A stretch of 30,714 nucleotides of DNA from Clostridium sp. CAG:413 (GTDB lineage: Bacteria > Bacillota > Clostridia > Oscillospirales > Acutalibacteraceae): positions 1 through 30,714 of the forward strand of contig FR888230.1 in the NCBI GenBank assembly GCA_000431775.1. The letters run 5' to 3'. The translations under genes and the position numbers were made by a program. The notes under the pieces were generated by a model that was given only the letters and a program-made list of their open reading frames with translations, was not told the DNA's origin and did not search any database. This document shows, in pieces, positions 1-9,438 of the stretch; the first letter of the stretch is position 1; every line of letters begins with the position of its first letter.

Positions 1-341
1 TATATAGTCGTTTATTAAATTATACTATATAGGAGCTTTATTGTCAACAGTTTGTATGCCTGAATAGAGGTAAATTCCGTTTTTTCCTTCTTTTTAAAAG
101 CATTAGACCCCATGTCTTTTTGCCAAAGGGCAAAACAGACGGAGCAAGTGCAGATGACTGAAGCAGTTATTTACTGTAAATAATAATGCGGATTTAGAGT
201 TTATTGACACCTCAGTGTAAGGTTCGCAATTCCTCATACTAATTTGCTATGCGAAGCAAAAATAAAATTCTGAGAGATTTTTGAGAGACACAAAGTCTGA
301 AAAATGGCTTAAATAGGCGGTTTTGAAAAAAGATTGCGAGC
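1..341. other. AT-rich non-coding stretch, possible end of an integrated element
   Basis: I see no supportable gene here. The stretch is clearly more AT-rich than the coding DNA that begins at 573. A small inverted repeat (TTTTGCC/GGCAAAA) lies near 118-135 and has no obvious role. Because the next feature is only the 3' half of a tRNA followed by its terminator, this DNA may be the terminal part of an element that integrated into a tRNA gene and extends left of the window. No integrase is visible, so this is inference. Confidence 0.35.
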
Positions 342-385
342 CTCTGACTCTGTTTGTTGGGGTTCGAATCCCTATTCCCCAGCCA
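342..385 (+). pseudogene. 3' half of tRNA-Gln(CTG); candidate attachment site
   Basis: The sequence fits tRNA positions 32-76. It has anticodon loop CTCTGAC (342-348, anticodon CTG), the 3' anticodon strand TCTGT (349-353), a 4-nt variable region, T arm TGGGG-TTCGAAT-CCCTA (358-374), the 3' acceptor strand TTCCCCA (375-381), discriminator G and an encoded CCA (383-385). The matching 5' anticodon strand, D arm and 5' acceptor strand (expected TGGGGAA) are not found upstream. Similarity therefore starts at the anticodon loop, a usual crossover point for tyrosine recombinases that target tRNA genes. It is not a functional tRNA. A decayed tRNA without any mobile element is the alternative. Confidence 0.75.
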
Positions 386-424
386 AAAGAAGCACTTGCA
401 TATGCAGGTGCTTCTTTCTTTTTA
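386..424 (+). terminator. Rho-independent terminator of the tRNA remnant
   Basis: A 15-bp stem with one G-T wobble (386-400 paired with 403-417) is followed by a T-rich tract. It starts directly after the CCA end, as expected for the original tRNA terminator. This suggests the DNA to the right is the original chromosomal flank. Confidence 0.75.
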
Positions 425-572
425 AAACATCCATGCACCACATTAAAATTAATCAAACCTCTGCTTCACAGTAACCATGCCGACAATTCCGAATCACACC
501 TGTTTCGGCGGGTTGAAATTCGGCGGTGATGATGGTATACTTATGTTGTATTACGGAATTCGGGGGTGCGGT

Positions 573-1418
573 ATGAAGTTATTATCTTTCGGCGAGGTGC
601 TGTGGGACATTTATCCCGACAAAAAGTGCCTCGGCGGCGCTCCGCTCAACTTTGCGGCGCATTTCGTCAAGGCGGGCGGCGAGGCGGACATCATAACCGC
701 CGTGGGCAACGACTCTCTCGGCGTCGAAACGCTCGAGGGCATCCGCCGTCTCGGAGTGGGCACGGGCTGTGTTGCCGTGGTGAATGCCACGACAGGGCGC
801 TGTCTTGTCACGCTCGATGAGAATTCCGTGCCGACCTATGACCTGCTGAGCGGAGTCGCCTATGACATGATACCGCCGCCAAAGGACTGCGGCGATTTCG
901 ATGTGCTGTATTTCGGCACTCTGGCGCTCAGAAGCGGCGATAATTTAAGCACCGTGCGCCGACTGCTTGAGAGATACGACGGCAAAACGGTATTTGTCGA
1001 TATGAATATCCGCCCGCCGTTTTACACGAGCGAGACGGTGAGATTTGCCCTCTCGAACGCCGACGTCGTGAAGCTCAGCGACGAGGAATTGCCGACTGTA
1101 TTTGAGACCGTCTTCGGCAGGGAATGCCCCGCGGCCGAGGACGCCGCAGCTCGGCTCGCCGATGAATTCGGCGGCTGCAAGCTGATGATCGTCACAAGGG
1201 GCGGTGACGGAGCCTTTGCCTATGACTGCCGCGGCAAAGAATTCTATCGCTGCGGCGCGGTCAAAGCCGAGGTTGTCTCCACCGTAGGGGCGGGCGACAG
1301 CTTCGGGGCGGTGTTCCTGCACTCCTATCTCTCGGGACGCGGTGTTGCCGACTGCCTTGCCGCCGCTTCAATCGCCGCCGCAAGGGTCGTTGCCTGTGCC
1401 GAAGCTGTGCCGCAATAA
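573..1418 (+). CDS. PfkB-family carbohydrate kinase, fructokinase-like
   Basis: ATP-dependent kinase of a sugar or related small molecule in the cytoplasm, 281 aa, within the normal PfkB range. It opens with a beta strand and FGEVLWD. The first PfkB signature region shows GGAPLNFAAH (residues 21-30). The second shows VSTVGAGDSFGAV, where Asp242 of GAGD is the expected catalytic base. The ATG at 573 is chosen because the protein then begins as family members do (MKLLSFGE) and a G-rich Shine-Dalgarno-like stretch lies just upstream; the frame is open further upstream but reads unlike the family. Fructokinase is the closest impression, but substrate cannot be assigned from sequence. No sugar transporter is adjacent. 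It is followed by a histidine kinase remnant and a shared terminator. Confidence 0.85.
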   Translation: MKLLSFGEVLWDIYPDKKCLGGAPLNFAAHFVKAGGEADIITAVGNDSLGVETLEGIRRLGVGTGCVAVVNATTGRCLVTLDENSVPTYDLLSGVAYDMIPPPKDCGDFDVLYFGTLALRSGDNLSTVRRLLERYDGKTVFVDMNIRPPFYTSETVRFALSNADVVKLSDEELPTVFETVFGRECPAAEDAAARLADEFGGCKLMIVTRGGDGAFAYDCRGKEFYRCGAVKAEVVSTVGAGDSFGAVFLHSYLSGRGVADCLAAASIAAARVVACAEAVPQ

Positions 1419-1448
1419 ACAGAATATACCGAAAGCCGCCGATTCGGA

Positions 1449-1595
1449 TTTTACCGAGCGGATAAATCCCGCAGCTCTGGCGGCTTCGGCATCGGGCTCT
1501 CGATAGCCCGCAGCATCGCCGAGGGGCACAAGGGCTCGATAAAGGCAGTCAGCCCCGACGGGCGCACAATTGAATTCATTGCAGAGCTTAAATAA
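1449..1595 (+). pseudogene. C-terminal stump of a sensor histidine kinase
   Basis: Forty-eight codons and a TAA stop encode the end of a HATPase_c domain. [18 protein letters not shown] corresponds to the F and G2 boxes of HATPase_c domains, followed by [15 protein letters not shown] and the usual closing beta strands. No start codon, H box or N box precedes it, and the DNA between it and the kinase gene ending at 1418 is only about 30 nt. The rest of the kinase was therefore deleted. The codons that remain are free of stops, which suggests the deletion is fairly recent. It is not expected to be translated. Confidence 0.85.
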
Positions 1596-1599
1596 AGAA

Positions 1600-1629
1600 C
1601 GCCGCAGGCGGACACCTGCGGCGCTTTTT
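1600..1629 (+). terminator. Rho-independent terminator
   Basis: GCCGCAGG (1601-1608) pairs with CCTGCGGC (1615-1622) and is followed by five T. It sits between the plus-strand kinase/kinase remnant and the convergent PHP gene, and was probably the terminator of the lost histidine kinase gene. Confidence 0.8.
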
Positions 1630-1638
1630 GCATTTATC

Positions 1639-3003
1639 TCACTTTTTAATGCTGCCGGAGATCAAATCGAAGAGAGCCTTGAATATCACATAGACCCTTG
1701 TGCTCTTCAGGATGAATTCGACTCTACGGGCGGCGGGGATATTCGGCTCATACTTGAGCGGAGCGCTGCCCCTGTCGATAACTATCGGCTGGGAGAAAAC
1801 CATGCCGTTCACATTATATATCTCGCAGCGGACATAGAGCATATCCGCCGTGCTCATCGTGTCAAGGTCGAGCGTTGCCTTGCCGTCGGAAAGCTCCTGC
1901 TTTGCGATTATTCTGCCGTTCGCTATCCACTGCACATAGTCGGCGTTGCCGGCGCAAAGGGTGATCTTATGGCCCTCGGTCGTGAGTGAGCTGACCCTTG
2001 CAAGCGGCTGATCAACGCCCTCCGGCGCATGGACGTCCTGCTCGGGGCCTATTGCGCCGCTCGAAATTACGGTGTGCGTTGCGCCGAAGAACTCGCCCCT
2101 CTCCATGCAGGAGCGTATCGACTCGTTCGACACCTCGTCGAGCATGAAATACATAAAGCAGCTGTTGAGCCTGCCCGTCGTGTGGGCGTCCGAGCCCGCA
2201 AAGCCGAACACCGTCTTGCCGTAGGGCAGGCAGCGGGTCAGCAGGCTGTCCCACATCACGCGGTCGTGTGCGGTCACCGAGGTGAAGCCGTTGACCGCCT
2301 CCACGCCGAGGCAGGAGGGGTAACGCAGCAGCTTGTCGGTGAGCAGATCGACGCTTTCGGCGTTGAATTCGCCTTTTTTATCGTCCCATACCGTGCCGGA
2401 CCAGTCGCCGGGGTGGTTGATATGCGATACACCGCCGTGCTTCTCGACCAGCGAAAGCGCGTAATCGTAGCCGTTCTCAAAGCCCCAATCCATATTGCCG
2501 ACATTCTCGGGCAGAAAATATCCGTTGACATGGCTCATTGTGACGGTTACGCCGTTCAGCTCATTTGAGCCGGTCAGACAAAACATTCCCCTGCCCCTCG
2601 CCTCGCCCGTGGCTCCGACGGCGGCGCTGCCGTCGGTCACGGCGGCAAACTCCTCCGGGGTCAGCGGCTTCTTATCGTAGCCGAGCAGATATGAATAGAG
2701 ATAAAGCGGCCTGATAAACGGTGTTTTATCCCACGCCCTGCCGGTTATACCGTGCTCTGAGAATGAGAGGATATCGTAATTCTGCTCATAGGCGGCGTAT
2801 ATCATGTTTCTGAAGGTCTCGCTGCCGTCGCTGACGGAGGAGTGGGTGTGCAGACCCGTTTTATATGCCTTGCGGCTGCTCCAATCGACGTCCTTATAGG
2901 GCGAAACGAGAGTGTAATCCGAATTCGGCGCCGCCGAGGCAAAAACGGGGGTCAAAGCGGTAAGCAATGCAAGCAAGACGGCTATCAATCCTTTTTTAGT
3001 CAT
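1639..3003 (-). CDS. Secreted PHP-domain metal-dependent hydrolase
   Basis: A 454-residue protein with an N-terminal signal peptide (basic MTKK, a hydrophobic run, then likely cleavage near ASAA at 23-26), so it is probably exported. The PHP fold is indicated by metal-binding motifs in the right order: GLHTHSSVSDG (His52, His54, Asp59), FSEHG (His84), a Glu near 148, SHINHPGDW (His194, His197) and GSDAHTTGR (Asp272, His274). PHP proteins are often phosphoesterases, but the substrate here is unknown. The C-terminal 130 residues look like an added beta domain. The start is supported by GGAGG 9 nt upstream. It diverges from fucO, with about 200 bp of shared upstream DNA. Secreted PHP proteins are less common than the cytoplasmic forms linked to polymerases or histidinol phosphatase. 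Confidence 0.85.
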   Translation of the reverse strand: MTKKGLIAVLLALLTALTPVFASAAPNSDYTLVSPYKDVDWSSRKAYKTGLHTHSSVSDGSETFRNMIYAAYEQNYDILSFSEHGITGRAWDKTPFIRPLYLYSYLLGYDKKPLTPEEFAAVTDGSAAVGATGEARGRGMFCLTGSNELNGVTVTMSHVNGYFLPENVGNMDWGFENGYDYALSLVEKHGGVSHINHPGDWSGTVWDDKKGEFNAESVDLLTDKLLRYPSCLGVEAVNGFTSVTAHDRVMWDSLLTRCLPYGKTVFGFAGSDAHTTGRLNSCFMYFMLDEVSNESIRSCMERGEFFGATHTVISSGAIGPEQDVHAPEGVDQPLARVSSLTTEGHKITLCAGNADYVQWIANGRIIAKQELSDGKATLDLDTMSTADMLYVRCEIYNVNGMVFSQPIVIDRGSAPLKYEPNIPAARRVEFILKSTRVYVIFKALFDLISGSIKK

Positions 3004-3106
3004 CGGTAAAACCTCCGAATATTTGTTAAACTCATTTTACAATAATTTCTGAGAAAAGTCCATATGTTTTGTCTGTCGAATTAATAAAAAATTCACGGCT
3101 TCTTAA

Positions 3107-3134
3107 TTGACTTTTACGATTTTTAGGCTATACT
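3107..3134 (+). promoter_or_regulatory. Sigma-A-type promoter of fucO
   Basis: TTGACT (3107-3112) and TATACT (3129-3134) are separated by 16 nt and lie about 65 nt upstream of the fucO start. Confidence 0.65.
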
Positions 3135-3200
3135 GAAAGCGAAATGCGGGTGACCGCAGAATCAAATTACAATTTTCAATTTTCTGAGGAGGAAATCACA

Positions 3201-4349
3201 ATGGCACAAAGATTTGTTCTCAACGAAACTTCTTATCACGGCAGCGGCGCAGTCGCCAATGTTGCGGCCGAGGCAAAGGCAAGAGGCTTCCGCAAGGCAC
3301 TGGTCTGCTCCGATCCCTCGCTTGTGAAATTCGGTGTCTCTCAGAAGGTTACGGATATCCTCGATAAAGAGGGTCTGGCTTATGAGCTTTTCACCGATAT
3401 CAAGCCGAATCCCACTATCGAGAATGTTCAGGCGGGTGTAGCGGCATTCAAGGCTGCGGATGCCGACTATATCGTCGCTATCGGCGGCGGCTCCTCAATG
3501 GATACCGCCAAGGCGATAGGCATTATCATCAACAATCCCGAATTCGCCGACGTGCGTTCGCTCGAGGGCGTTGCGCCCACCAAGAATAAGAGCGTGCCCA
3601 TCATCGCCGTGCCCACCACCGCAGGCACCGCCGCGGAGGTCACTATCAACTATGTTATCACCGACGTGCAGAAGAACCGCAAGATGGTCTGCGTTGACGT
3701 GCATGACATCCCCGTCGTGGCAGTTGTCGACCCCGATATGATGTCAAGTATGCCCAAGGGTTTGACCGCGGCGACCGGCATGGACGCCCTGACCCACGCC
3801 ATCGAGGGCTACATCACCAAGGGCGCATGGGAGCTGTCGGATATGTTCCACCTCAAGGCTATAGAGATAATCTCCCGCTCGCTCAGAGGCGCTGTCGAGA
3901 ATACCCCCGAGGGCAGAACAGATATGGCTCTCGGCCAGTATATTGCGGGCATGGGCTTCTCAAATGTCGGCCTCGGCATAGTCCATTCAATGGCTCACCC
4001 GCTCGGCGCTCTCTATGACACCCCGCACGGAGTAGCAAACGCCATCATCCTGCCCACCGTCATGGAGTATAACGCACCCTGCACGGGCGAGAAATACAGA
4101 GACATCGCAAGGGCAATGGGCGTTAAGGGCACCGAGAATATGACTCAGGAGGAGTACCGCAAGGCCGCCGTTGACGCGGTAAGGCAGCTCTCCCACGATG
4201 TCGGCATCCCCGCAGACCTCAAGGATATCGTCAAGCCCGAGGACGTGCAGTTCCTCGCCGAGAGCGCATATGCTGACGCCTGCCGCCCCGGCAACCCGAG
4301 AGATACGAGCGTCGAGGAGCTCAAACAGCTCTACCTCAGCCTCATGTAA
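3201..4349 (+). CDS. fucO: Lactaldehyde reductase / 1,2-propanediol oxidoreductase (iron-containing alcohol dehydrogenase)
   Basis: NAD-dependent group III alcohol dehydrogenase, 382 aa, matching the length of E. coli FucO and resembling it throughout (for example NNPEFADVRSLEG, TTAGTAAEVTINYVITD and LGQYIAGMGFSNVGLG). It interconverts L-lactaldehyde and L-1,2-propanediol, the fermentative end step of fucose and rhamnose breakdown. The nucleotide-binding motif GGGSSMD is at 95-101. Expected metal ligands are Asp195, His199, His262 and His276. The ATG at 3201 is chosen because GAGGAGG lies 9-15 nt upstream. It is transcribed alone, from its own promoter to a strong terminator at 4406. No fucose or rhamnose genes are in the window, so the in vivo substrate is inferred from family similarity. 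Confidence 0.92.
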   Translation: MAQRFVLNETSYHGSGAVANVAAEAKARGFRKALVCSDPSLVKFGVSQKVTDILDKEGLAYELFTDIKPNPTIENVQAGVAAFKAADADYIVAIGGGSSMDTAKAIGIIINNPEFADVRSLEGVAPTKNKSVPIIAVPTTAGTAAEVTINYVITDVQKNRKMVCVDVHDIPVVAVVDPDMMSSMPKGLTAATGMDALTHAIEGYITKGAWELSDMFHLKAIEIISRSLRGAVENTPEGRTDMALGQYIAGMGFSNVGLGIVHSMAHPLGALYDTPHGVANAIILPTVMEYNAPCTGEKYRDIARAMGVKGTENMTQEEYRKAAVDAVRQLSHDVGIPADLKDIVKPEDVQFLAESAYADACRPGNPRDTSVEELKQLYLSLM

Positions 4350-4405
4350 TCCCCCCGCTCCCTAAGCTCCTAAACTCCTAAGTTTCTTAATTTCTAAATC
4401 CTCTC

Positions 4406-4435
4406 AGCCGCCTCCCAACCGGAGGCGGCTTTTTG
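4406..4435 (+). terminator. Rho-independent terminator of fucO
   Basis: AGCCGCCTCC (4406-4415) pairs perfectly with GGAGGCGGCT (4421-4430) and is followed by a T run. Confidence 0.9.
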
Positions 4436-4508
4436 CGTTATAACAGGCAATTCATAAGGCGTAATGAATTTCATCCGCTCAAGGGCTGCACAAATTTTAT
4501 CAAATCAC

Positions 4509-4537
4509 TTGCGGGACAGGCACGGAGGCTATATAAT
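4509..4537 (+). promoter_or_regulatory. Promoter of rbsK-like gene
   Basis: TTGCGG (4509-4514), a 17-nt spacer and a consensus TATAAT (4532-4537) lie just upstream of the kinase's ribosome site. Confidence 0.6.
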
Positions 4538-4569
4538 TAGATAGTATAAGGTTAAAAGGAGCGGTCGTT

Positions 4570-5469
4570 TTGAAGATTCTTGTTTTCGGTTCGTGCAACA
4601 TCGACCTTGTTTATTCCGTCAAGAGCATAGTCAGACCGGGTGAAACGCTCGCGGTCGGGGAGCTGAATCAATTTCCCGGCGGCAAGGGCTTCAACCAGGC
4701 GATAGCCGCCGCGAGGGCGGGCGCTCAGACGGTATTTGCCGGCTGTATCGGCAGCGACGGTGAATTTTTGCGCCGTATGCTTAATGAGGCGGGCGCCGAC
4801 ACCCGCAGCCTGCTCACCGTGGAGGGCAAGACGGGTCAGGCGACGATCCAAGTGGACGAAAAAGGCGAGAACGCCATTCTGATCTACCCCGGCGCAAACG
4901 CCCGCATCACCCGCGAGCATATCCGTTCGGCTCTGGCGGGAATGGAGCGCGGCGATTACCTGCTGCTGCAAAACGAGATAAACGAGCTGCCGTATATCGT
5001 TCAATGCGCCGCCGAGACGGGACTTCGCACGGTGCTGAATCCCTCGCCGTTTGACGAGAGCCTGCGGGGAATCGACCTTTCAAAGCTCGAATGCGTCATA
5101 CTCAACGAAACGGAGGCCTGCGCCTTCGCGCGCAGCGGCGACCCCTTTGATTTCATCGCACAGGCGGGCGGGCTGACCGATATAGTTCTCACCCTCGGCG
5201 AGGGCGGCAGCGTTTATTCCCACGGCGGACGCACCGAGCGCTGCTGCGCCTACAAAACCTCCGTCATCGACACCACGGCGGCGGGCGACACCTTCACGGG
5301 CTATCTTTTCGCTTCGCTCTGCTCCGGAGCCGCTATCGGCGAGGCTTGCCGCACGGCGGCGGGGGCTGCGGCGATCGCGGTTTCACGGCAGGGAGCTGCC
5401 GCCTCGATACCCCGCAAGGGCGAGGTTGCCGAATGGCTCAAGAGCGCCGAGCCGATAACCGCTCGCTAA
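4570..5469 (+). CDS. rbsK: Ribokinase-type PfkB kinase
   Basis: ATP-dependent sugar kinase, 299 aa, close to ribokinase length. The opening FGSCNIDLVY, the glycine-rich FPGGKGFNQA (residues 35-44) that covers the sugar, and DTTAAGDTFTGY with catalytic base Asp240 are the ribokinase signatures. Ribokinase phosphorylates D-ribose to ribose-5-phosphate. Related kinases use deoxyribose or nucleosides, so the symbol is a best guess. The start is a TTG at 4570, eight nt after AAAGGAG (4555-4561). It stands alone, with its own promoter and no rbs transporter genes nearby. Confidence 0.8.
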   Translation: MKILVFGSCNIDLVYSVKSIVRPGETLAVGELNQFPGGKGFNQAIAAARAGAQTVFAGCIGSDGEFLRRMLNEAGADTRSLLTVEGKTGQATIQVDEKGENAILIYPGANARITREHIRSALAGMERGDYLLLQNEINELPYIVQCAAETGLRTVLNPSPFDESLRGIDLSKLECVILNETEACAFARSGDPFDFIAQAGGLTDIVLTLGEGGSVYSHGGRTERCCAYKTSVIDTTAAGDTFTGYLFASLCSGAAIGEACRTAAGAAAIAVSRQGAAASIPRKGEVAEWLKSAEPITAR

Positions 5470-5571
5470 GTTCTTTGCAAGGCAAGCAGCAAATCTAATG
5501 CGTTTTTGCACATAATCAGCTATAAAAGTCAGCAAATTTGCAGGATTTTTAACAAAAAGCTGCATTTATAC

Positions 5572-5600
5572 TTGACAAGCGTAATTTTTTATTGTAAAAT
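5572..5600 (+). promoter_or_regulatory. Strong promoter of gdhA
   Basis: Consensus TTGACA (5572-5577), a 17-nt spacer and TAAAAT (5595-5600). The leader of about 100 nt carries a small hairpin (AAAGAC/GTCTTT, about 5611-5628) that matches no regulatory RNA I recognise. Confidence 0.8.
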
Positions 5601-5648
5601 TACGGGCATAAAGACAAGGGCGTCTTTGGGTATGTTAACTCTGCCTGA

Positions 5649-7040
<1,392 letters not shown>

Positions 7041-7059
7041 TAATACAGGCATAAATAAT

Positions 7060-7094
7060 GACCGAGCAGCTTTTAACAGCTGCCCGGTCTTTTT
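7060..7094 (+). terminator. Rho-independent terminator of gdhA
   Basis: GACCG-A-GCAGCT pairs with AGCTGC-C-CGGTC around a TTTAAC loop and is followed by five T. Confidence 0.9.
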
Positions 7095-7102
7095 CTGTTT
7101 CA

Positions 7103-7660
7103 CTATTCGGCGGTTACTCCGCTTAGTGCTTCCATCCCCTCGATCGAACTCGCCGGATATCCCGTTTTGAATGTAAGGGGAATTTCAAGTGTAACGCTGT
7201 CAAAGGTTACCTCGACGGGCTTTTTGATGCTTTTGACTTTGCATGGATACTCTGTGATAAATTCAAAGAGCGCCTTATTGTTTGCGCTGCTCTCAATCGG
7301 CTGAATCTCATTGCAGCTATAGCTTTTAAGCTCAGGCTTTTTGCGATTCACCTTAACGGACGAATACAGACCCCACTCGGGATCATCGGCATTCTCACGC
7401 ATTTCCTCCGGCTTATCGGTTTCGAGTAAAATTACAACGCCTAAAGTGTCGTTTGCGTAATAACAATATCTGACCTCTGCTTTGCCGTGGGGAACCTCAC
7501 ACTTTATCGGCTCCTCTAAGATATAGAACTCATTTTTAACGGACGAAATGGGCTTTAAAGCATAACGCATAACGAAATATTCATCAGGATTTCTCTTTCC
7601 GCAAGCTGCACCGAGCAAAACGAATATTCCCGCAATTAGCAAAGATAATATTTTCTTCAT
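7103..7660 (-). CDS. Putative lipoprotein of unknown function
   Basis: A 185-residue protein with a lipoprotein signal: MKKI, a hydrophobic run, then GAAC with the modifiable Cys20. The -3 position is Gly rather than the usual Leu. The mature part is mostly predicted beta-type sequence with many charged residues, and I recognise no domain. It is probably tethered to the outer face of the membrane. The ribosome site is weak (GGTG). It lies 19 nt downstream of the subtilase remnant on the same strand, and composition becomes AT-rich from here, so both may have arrived together. Confidence 0.6.
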   Translation of the reverse strand: MKKILSLLIAGIFVLLGAACGKRNPDEYFVMRYALKPISSVKNEFYILEEPIKCEVPHGKAEVRYCYYANDTLGVVILLETDKPEEMRENADDPEWGLYSSVKVNRKKPELKSYSCNEIQPIESSANNKALFEFITEYPCKVKSIKKPVEVTFDSVTLEIPLTFKTGYPASSIEGMEALSGVTAE

Positions 7661-7679
7661 TATTATTCACCAAGCTTAC

Positions 7680-7940
7680 CTATTGTAATTTATAAATACA
7701 GTTATTGCACACGGACTTCCCCTTTAAGTCTGGATGCTCTTCATCAATTCCGGAATCAATTACTCCTATAACAATTCCTTCACCATCATACTCTAACCTT
7801 TTGTTCCAATTAATATCTTCAAGCTACCATTGAACCCTATTGGTTGGAGTACAAATATAATCAGACTTCAAATCATTACATGATGGCAATAATGCTAACA
7901 ACAATAAGGCCATCACAATAGACAAACACTTAGCAATCAT
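7680..7940 (-). pseudogene. Truncated subtilisin-like serine protease with lipoprotein signal
   Basis: Reading from ATG 7940, the frame encodes a lipoprotein signal ending in LLPSC (Cys21), then PTNRVQW, then an in-frame TAG at codon 39 (7824-7826). It continues with [20 protein letters not shown], the Asp catalytic motif of S8 subtilases. The frame ends at a TAG (7680-7682) after 87 codons, well before the His and Ser catalytic motifs would occur. The reading frame before and after the internal stop is otherwise consistent, so the gene carries a nonsense mutation and has lost its 3' three quarters. It cannot make an active protease unless the missing part lies elsewhere. Confidence 0.85.
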
Positions 7941-8258
7941 GTTATCACATCTTCTCTAGAGATTTCAACATATCAATGCCACATTGGAATCGACTCCTTT
8001 AATTGAATTAAATAATATTGTACTTTATACATAGTAATTGCACACTATTATCTTTACAAATAAATCTTATCATAAATCTTGTAAAAAGTCAATTATATTC
8101 CATTATGTCAAAATACACGATTTTATCAGATTGTTTTTGTTGAAAGTACCATATCCATTAATTGCGCTGAAGCAGTTGCTTTAAGACTATGAACATAAAT
8201 ATTAGATTGTTCTATCAAAACATTATTACACTATACGAATTTTTGATTCTCTTTACCG
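7941..8258. other. AT-rich intergenic stretch
   Basis: About 300 bp with no supportable gene on either strand. Its base composition is much more AT-rich than the flanking metabolic genes and matches the adjoining subtilase remnant, suggesting one acquired and decaying block between gdhA and the oxidoreductase pair. Confidence 0.5.
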
Positions 8259-8287
8259 TTGATTCCGGCGGAATAATGTGGTATATT
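8259..8287 (+). promoter_or_regulatory. Promoter of the oxidoreductase pair
   Basis: TTGATT (8259-8264), a 17-nt spacer and TATATT (8282-8287), about 45 nt upstream of the ribosome site. Confidence 0.6.
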
Positions 8288-8339
8288 ATTAGTGTATGCA
8301 AGCGCAATATAAAACATCAAACAGCAAGGAGTTTTGAAA

Positions 8340-9398
8340 ATGGCACTGAAAATCGGAATCATCGGCAACGGCGGCATAAGCAACGCCCACATGGACGGCT
8401 ACAAGGCTCTGGGCGACAGGGTCGAGGTCGTCGCCTGCTGCGACATCAATTTTGAGAAGGCAAAGAGCTACGCCGAGAGATACGGCGTTAAAAATTGCTA
8501 CGACAACTGCTATGATATGCTCGCCGAAAACGAGCTGGACGCCGTGAGCGTCTGCACATGGAACAGCGCCCACGCCGAATGCACCATAGCTGCGCTCAAC
8601 GCGGGCTGCCACGTCCTTTGCGAGAAGCCCATGGCGATGAGCACCGAGGAGGCGCTCGCAATGCAGGCCGCCGCAGAGAAGAACGGCAAGCTGCTCATGC
8701 TCGGCTTCGTGCGCAGACACGGCAGCGATGCCCGCACGGCAGTCGACCTCACTTCAAAAGGCTACCTCGGCGACATTTACTACGCCAAGGCGTCATACCT
8801 GCGCCGCTGCGGCTTCCCCGGCGGCTGGTTCGGCGACAAGTCCCGCTCCGGCGGCGGCCCTCTGATAGACCTCGGCGTTCATGTCATTGACCTGTCGAGA
8901 TATGTTATGGGCAAGCCGAAGCCCGTCACCGTTTTCGGCGCAACATTCAACAAGATAGGCGCAAGGGATAACATCAAGACCGGCGACTGGCAGAGCGAGA
9001 CCGTGGTGGAGAAGCCGATATTCGACGTTGAGGATCTTGCGACCGCTATGATAAGATTTGATAACGGCGCGGTGCTCCATGTCGAGGCGAGCTTCAACCT
9101 GAATCTCAAAAATCCCTCGGGCGACCTTGAATTCTTCGGCGACAGGGCGGGTCTCAGCTTCACGCCGTTTGAGCTGCATACCGAGTGCAACGATATGCTC
9201 GCCGATATCGCCATTCACGGCGAGACGGATTTTGATTTTGCCCGCGACTTCAAGCGCGAAGTGAAGAATTTCGTCGACAGCGTTGAGGGCAAATCGGAAT
9301 GCCTCGCCCCCGCCGAGGACGGCGTTGAGCTGATGAGGATCCTTGACGCTATCTATCTCTCCGCCAAGACGGGCAAGTCGGTCGATATCGTGAGATAA
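8340..9398 (+). CDS. Gfo/Idh/MocA-family oxidoreductase
   Basis: NAD(P)-dependent dehydrogenase of sugars, inositols or related polyols, 352 aa, the usual length. The N-terminal Rossmann fold begins IGIIGNGGISNAHMDGY. The family motif CEKPMAMS contains the conserved Glu-Lys-Pro (95-97), with the lysine contacting substrate and cofactor. The C-terminal catalytic region shows GGPLIDLGVHVIDL with Asp177 and His181. The ATG at 8340 lies eight nt after AAGGAG (8326-8331); a TTG two codons earlier is too close to that site. It is first in a two-gene unit with the FAD oxidoreductase 40 nt downstream. The substrate is unknown. Confidence 0.88.
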   Translation: MALKIGIIGNGGISNAHMDGYKALGDRVEVVACCDINFEKAKSYAERYGVKNCYDNCYDMLAENELDAVSVCTWNSAHAECTIAALNAGCHVLCEKPMAMSTEEALAMQAAAEKNGKLLMLGFVRRHGSDARTAVDLTSKGYLGDIYYAKASYLRRCGFPGGWFGDKSRSGGGPLIDLGVHVIDLSRYVMGKPKPVTVFGATFNKIGARDNIKTGDWQSETVVEKPIFDVEDLATAMIRFDNGAVLHVEASFNLNLKNPSGDLEFFGDRAGLSFTPFELHTECNDMLADIAIHGETDFDFARDFKREVKNFVDSVEGKSECLAPAEDGVELMRILDAIYLSAKTGKSVDIVR

Positions 9399-9438
9399 GA
9401 TTTTTGAAAAACAATCAACAGGCTGCGGAGATGAGATA

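Noticed and set aside
323..529. Plus-strand frame of 68 codons over the tRNA remnant
   Set aside because: It translates the tRNA fragment and its terminator, so it is not a gene.
8189..8455. Plus-strand frame running into the Gfo/Idh/MocA gene
   Set aside because: It is in another frame from the real gene, starts in the promoter region and has no ribosome site.
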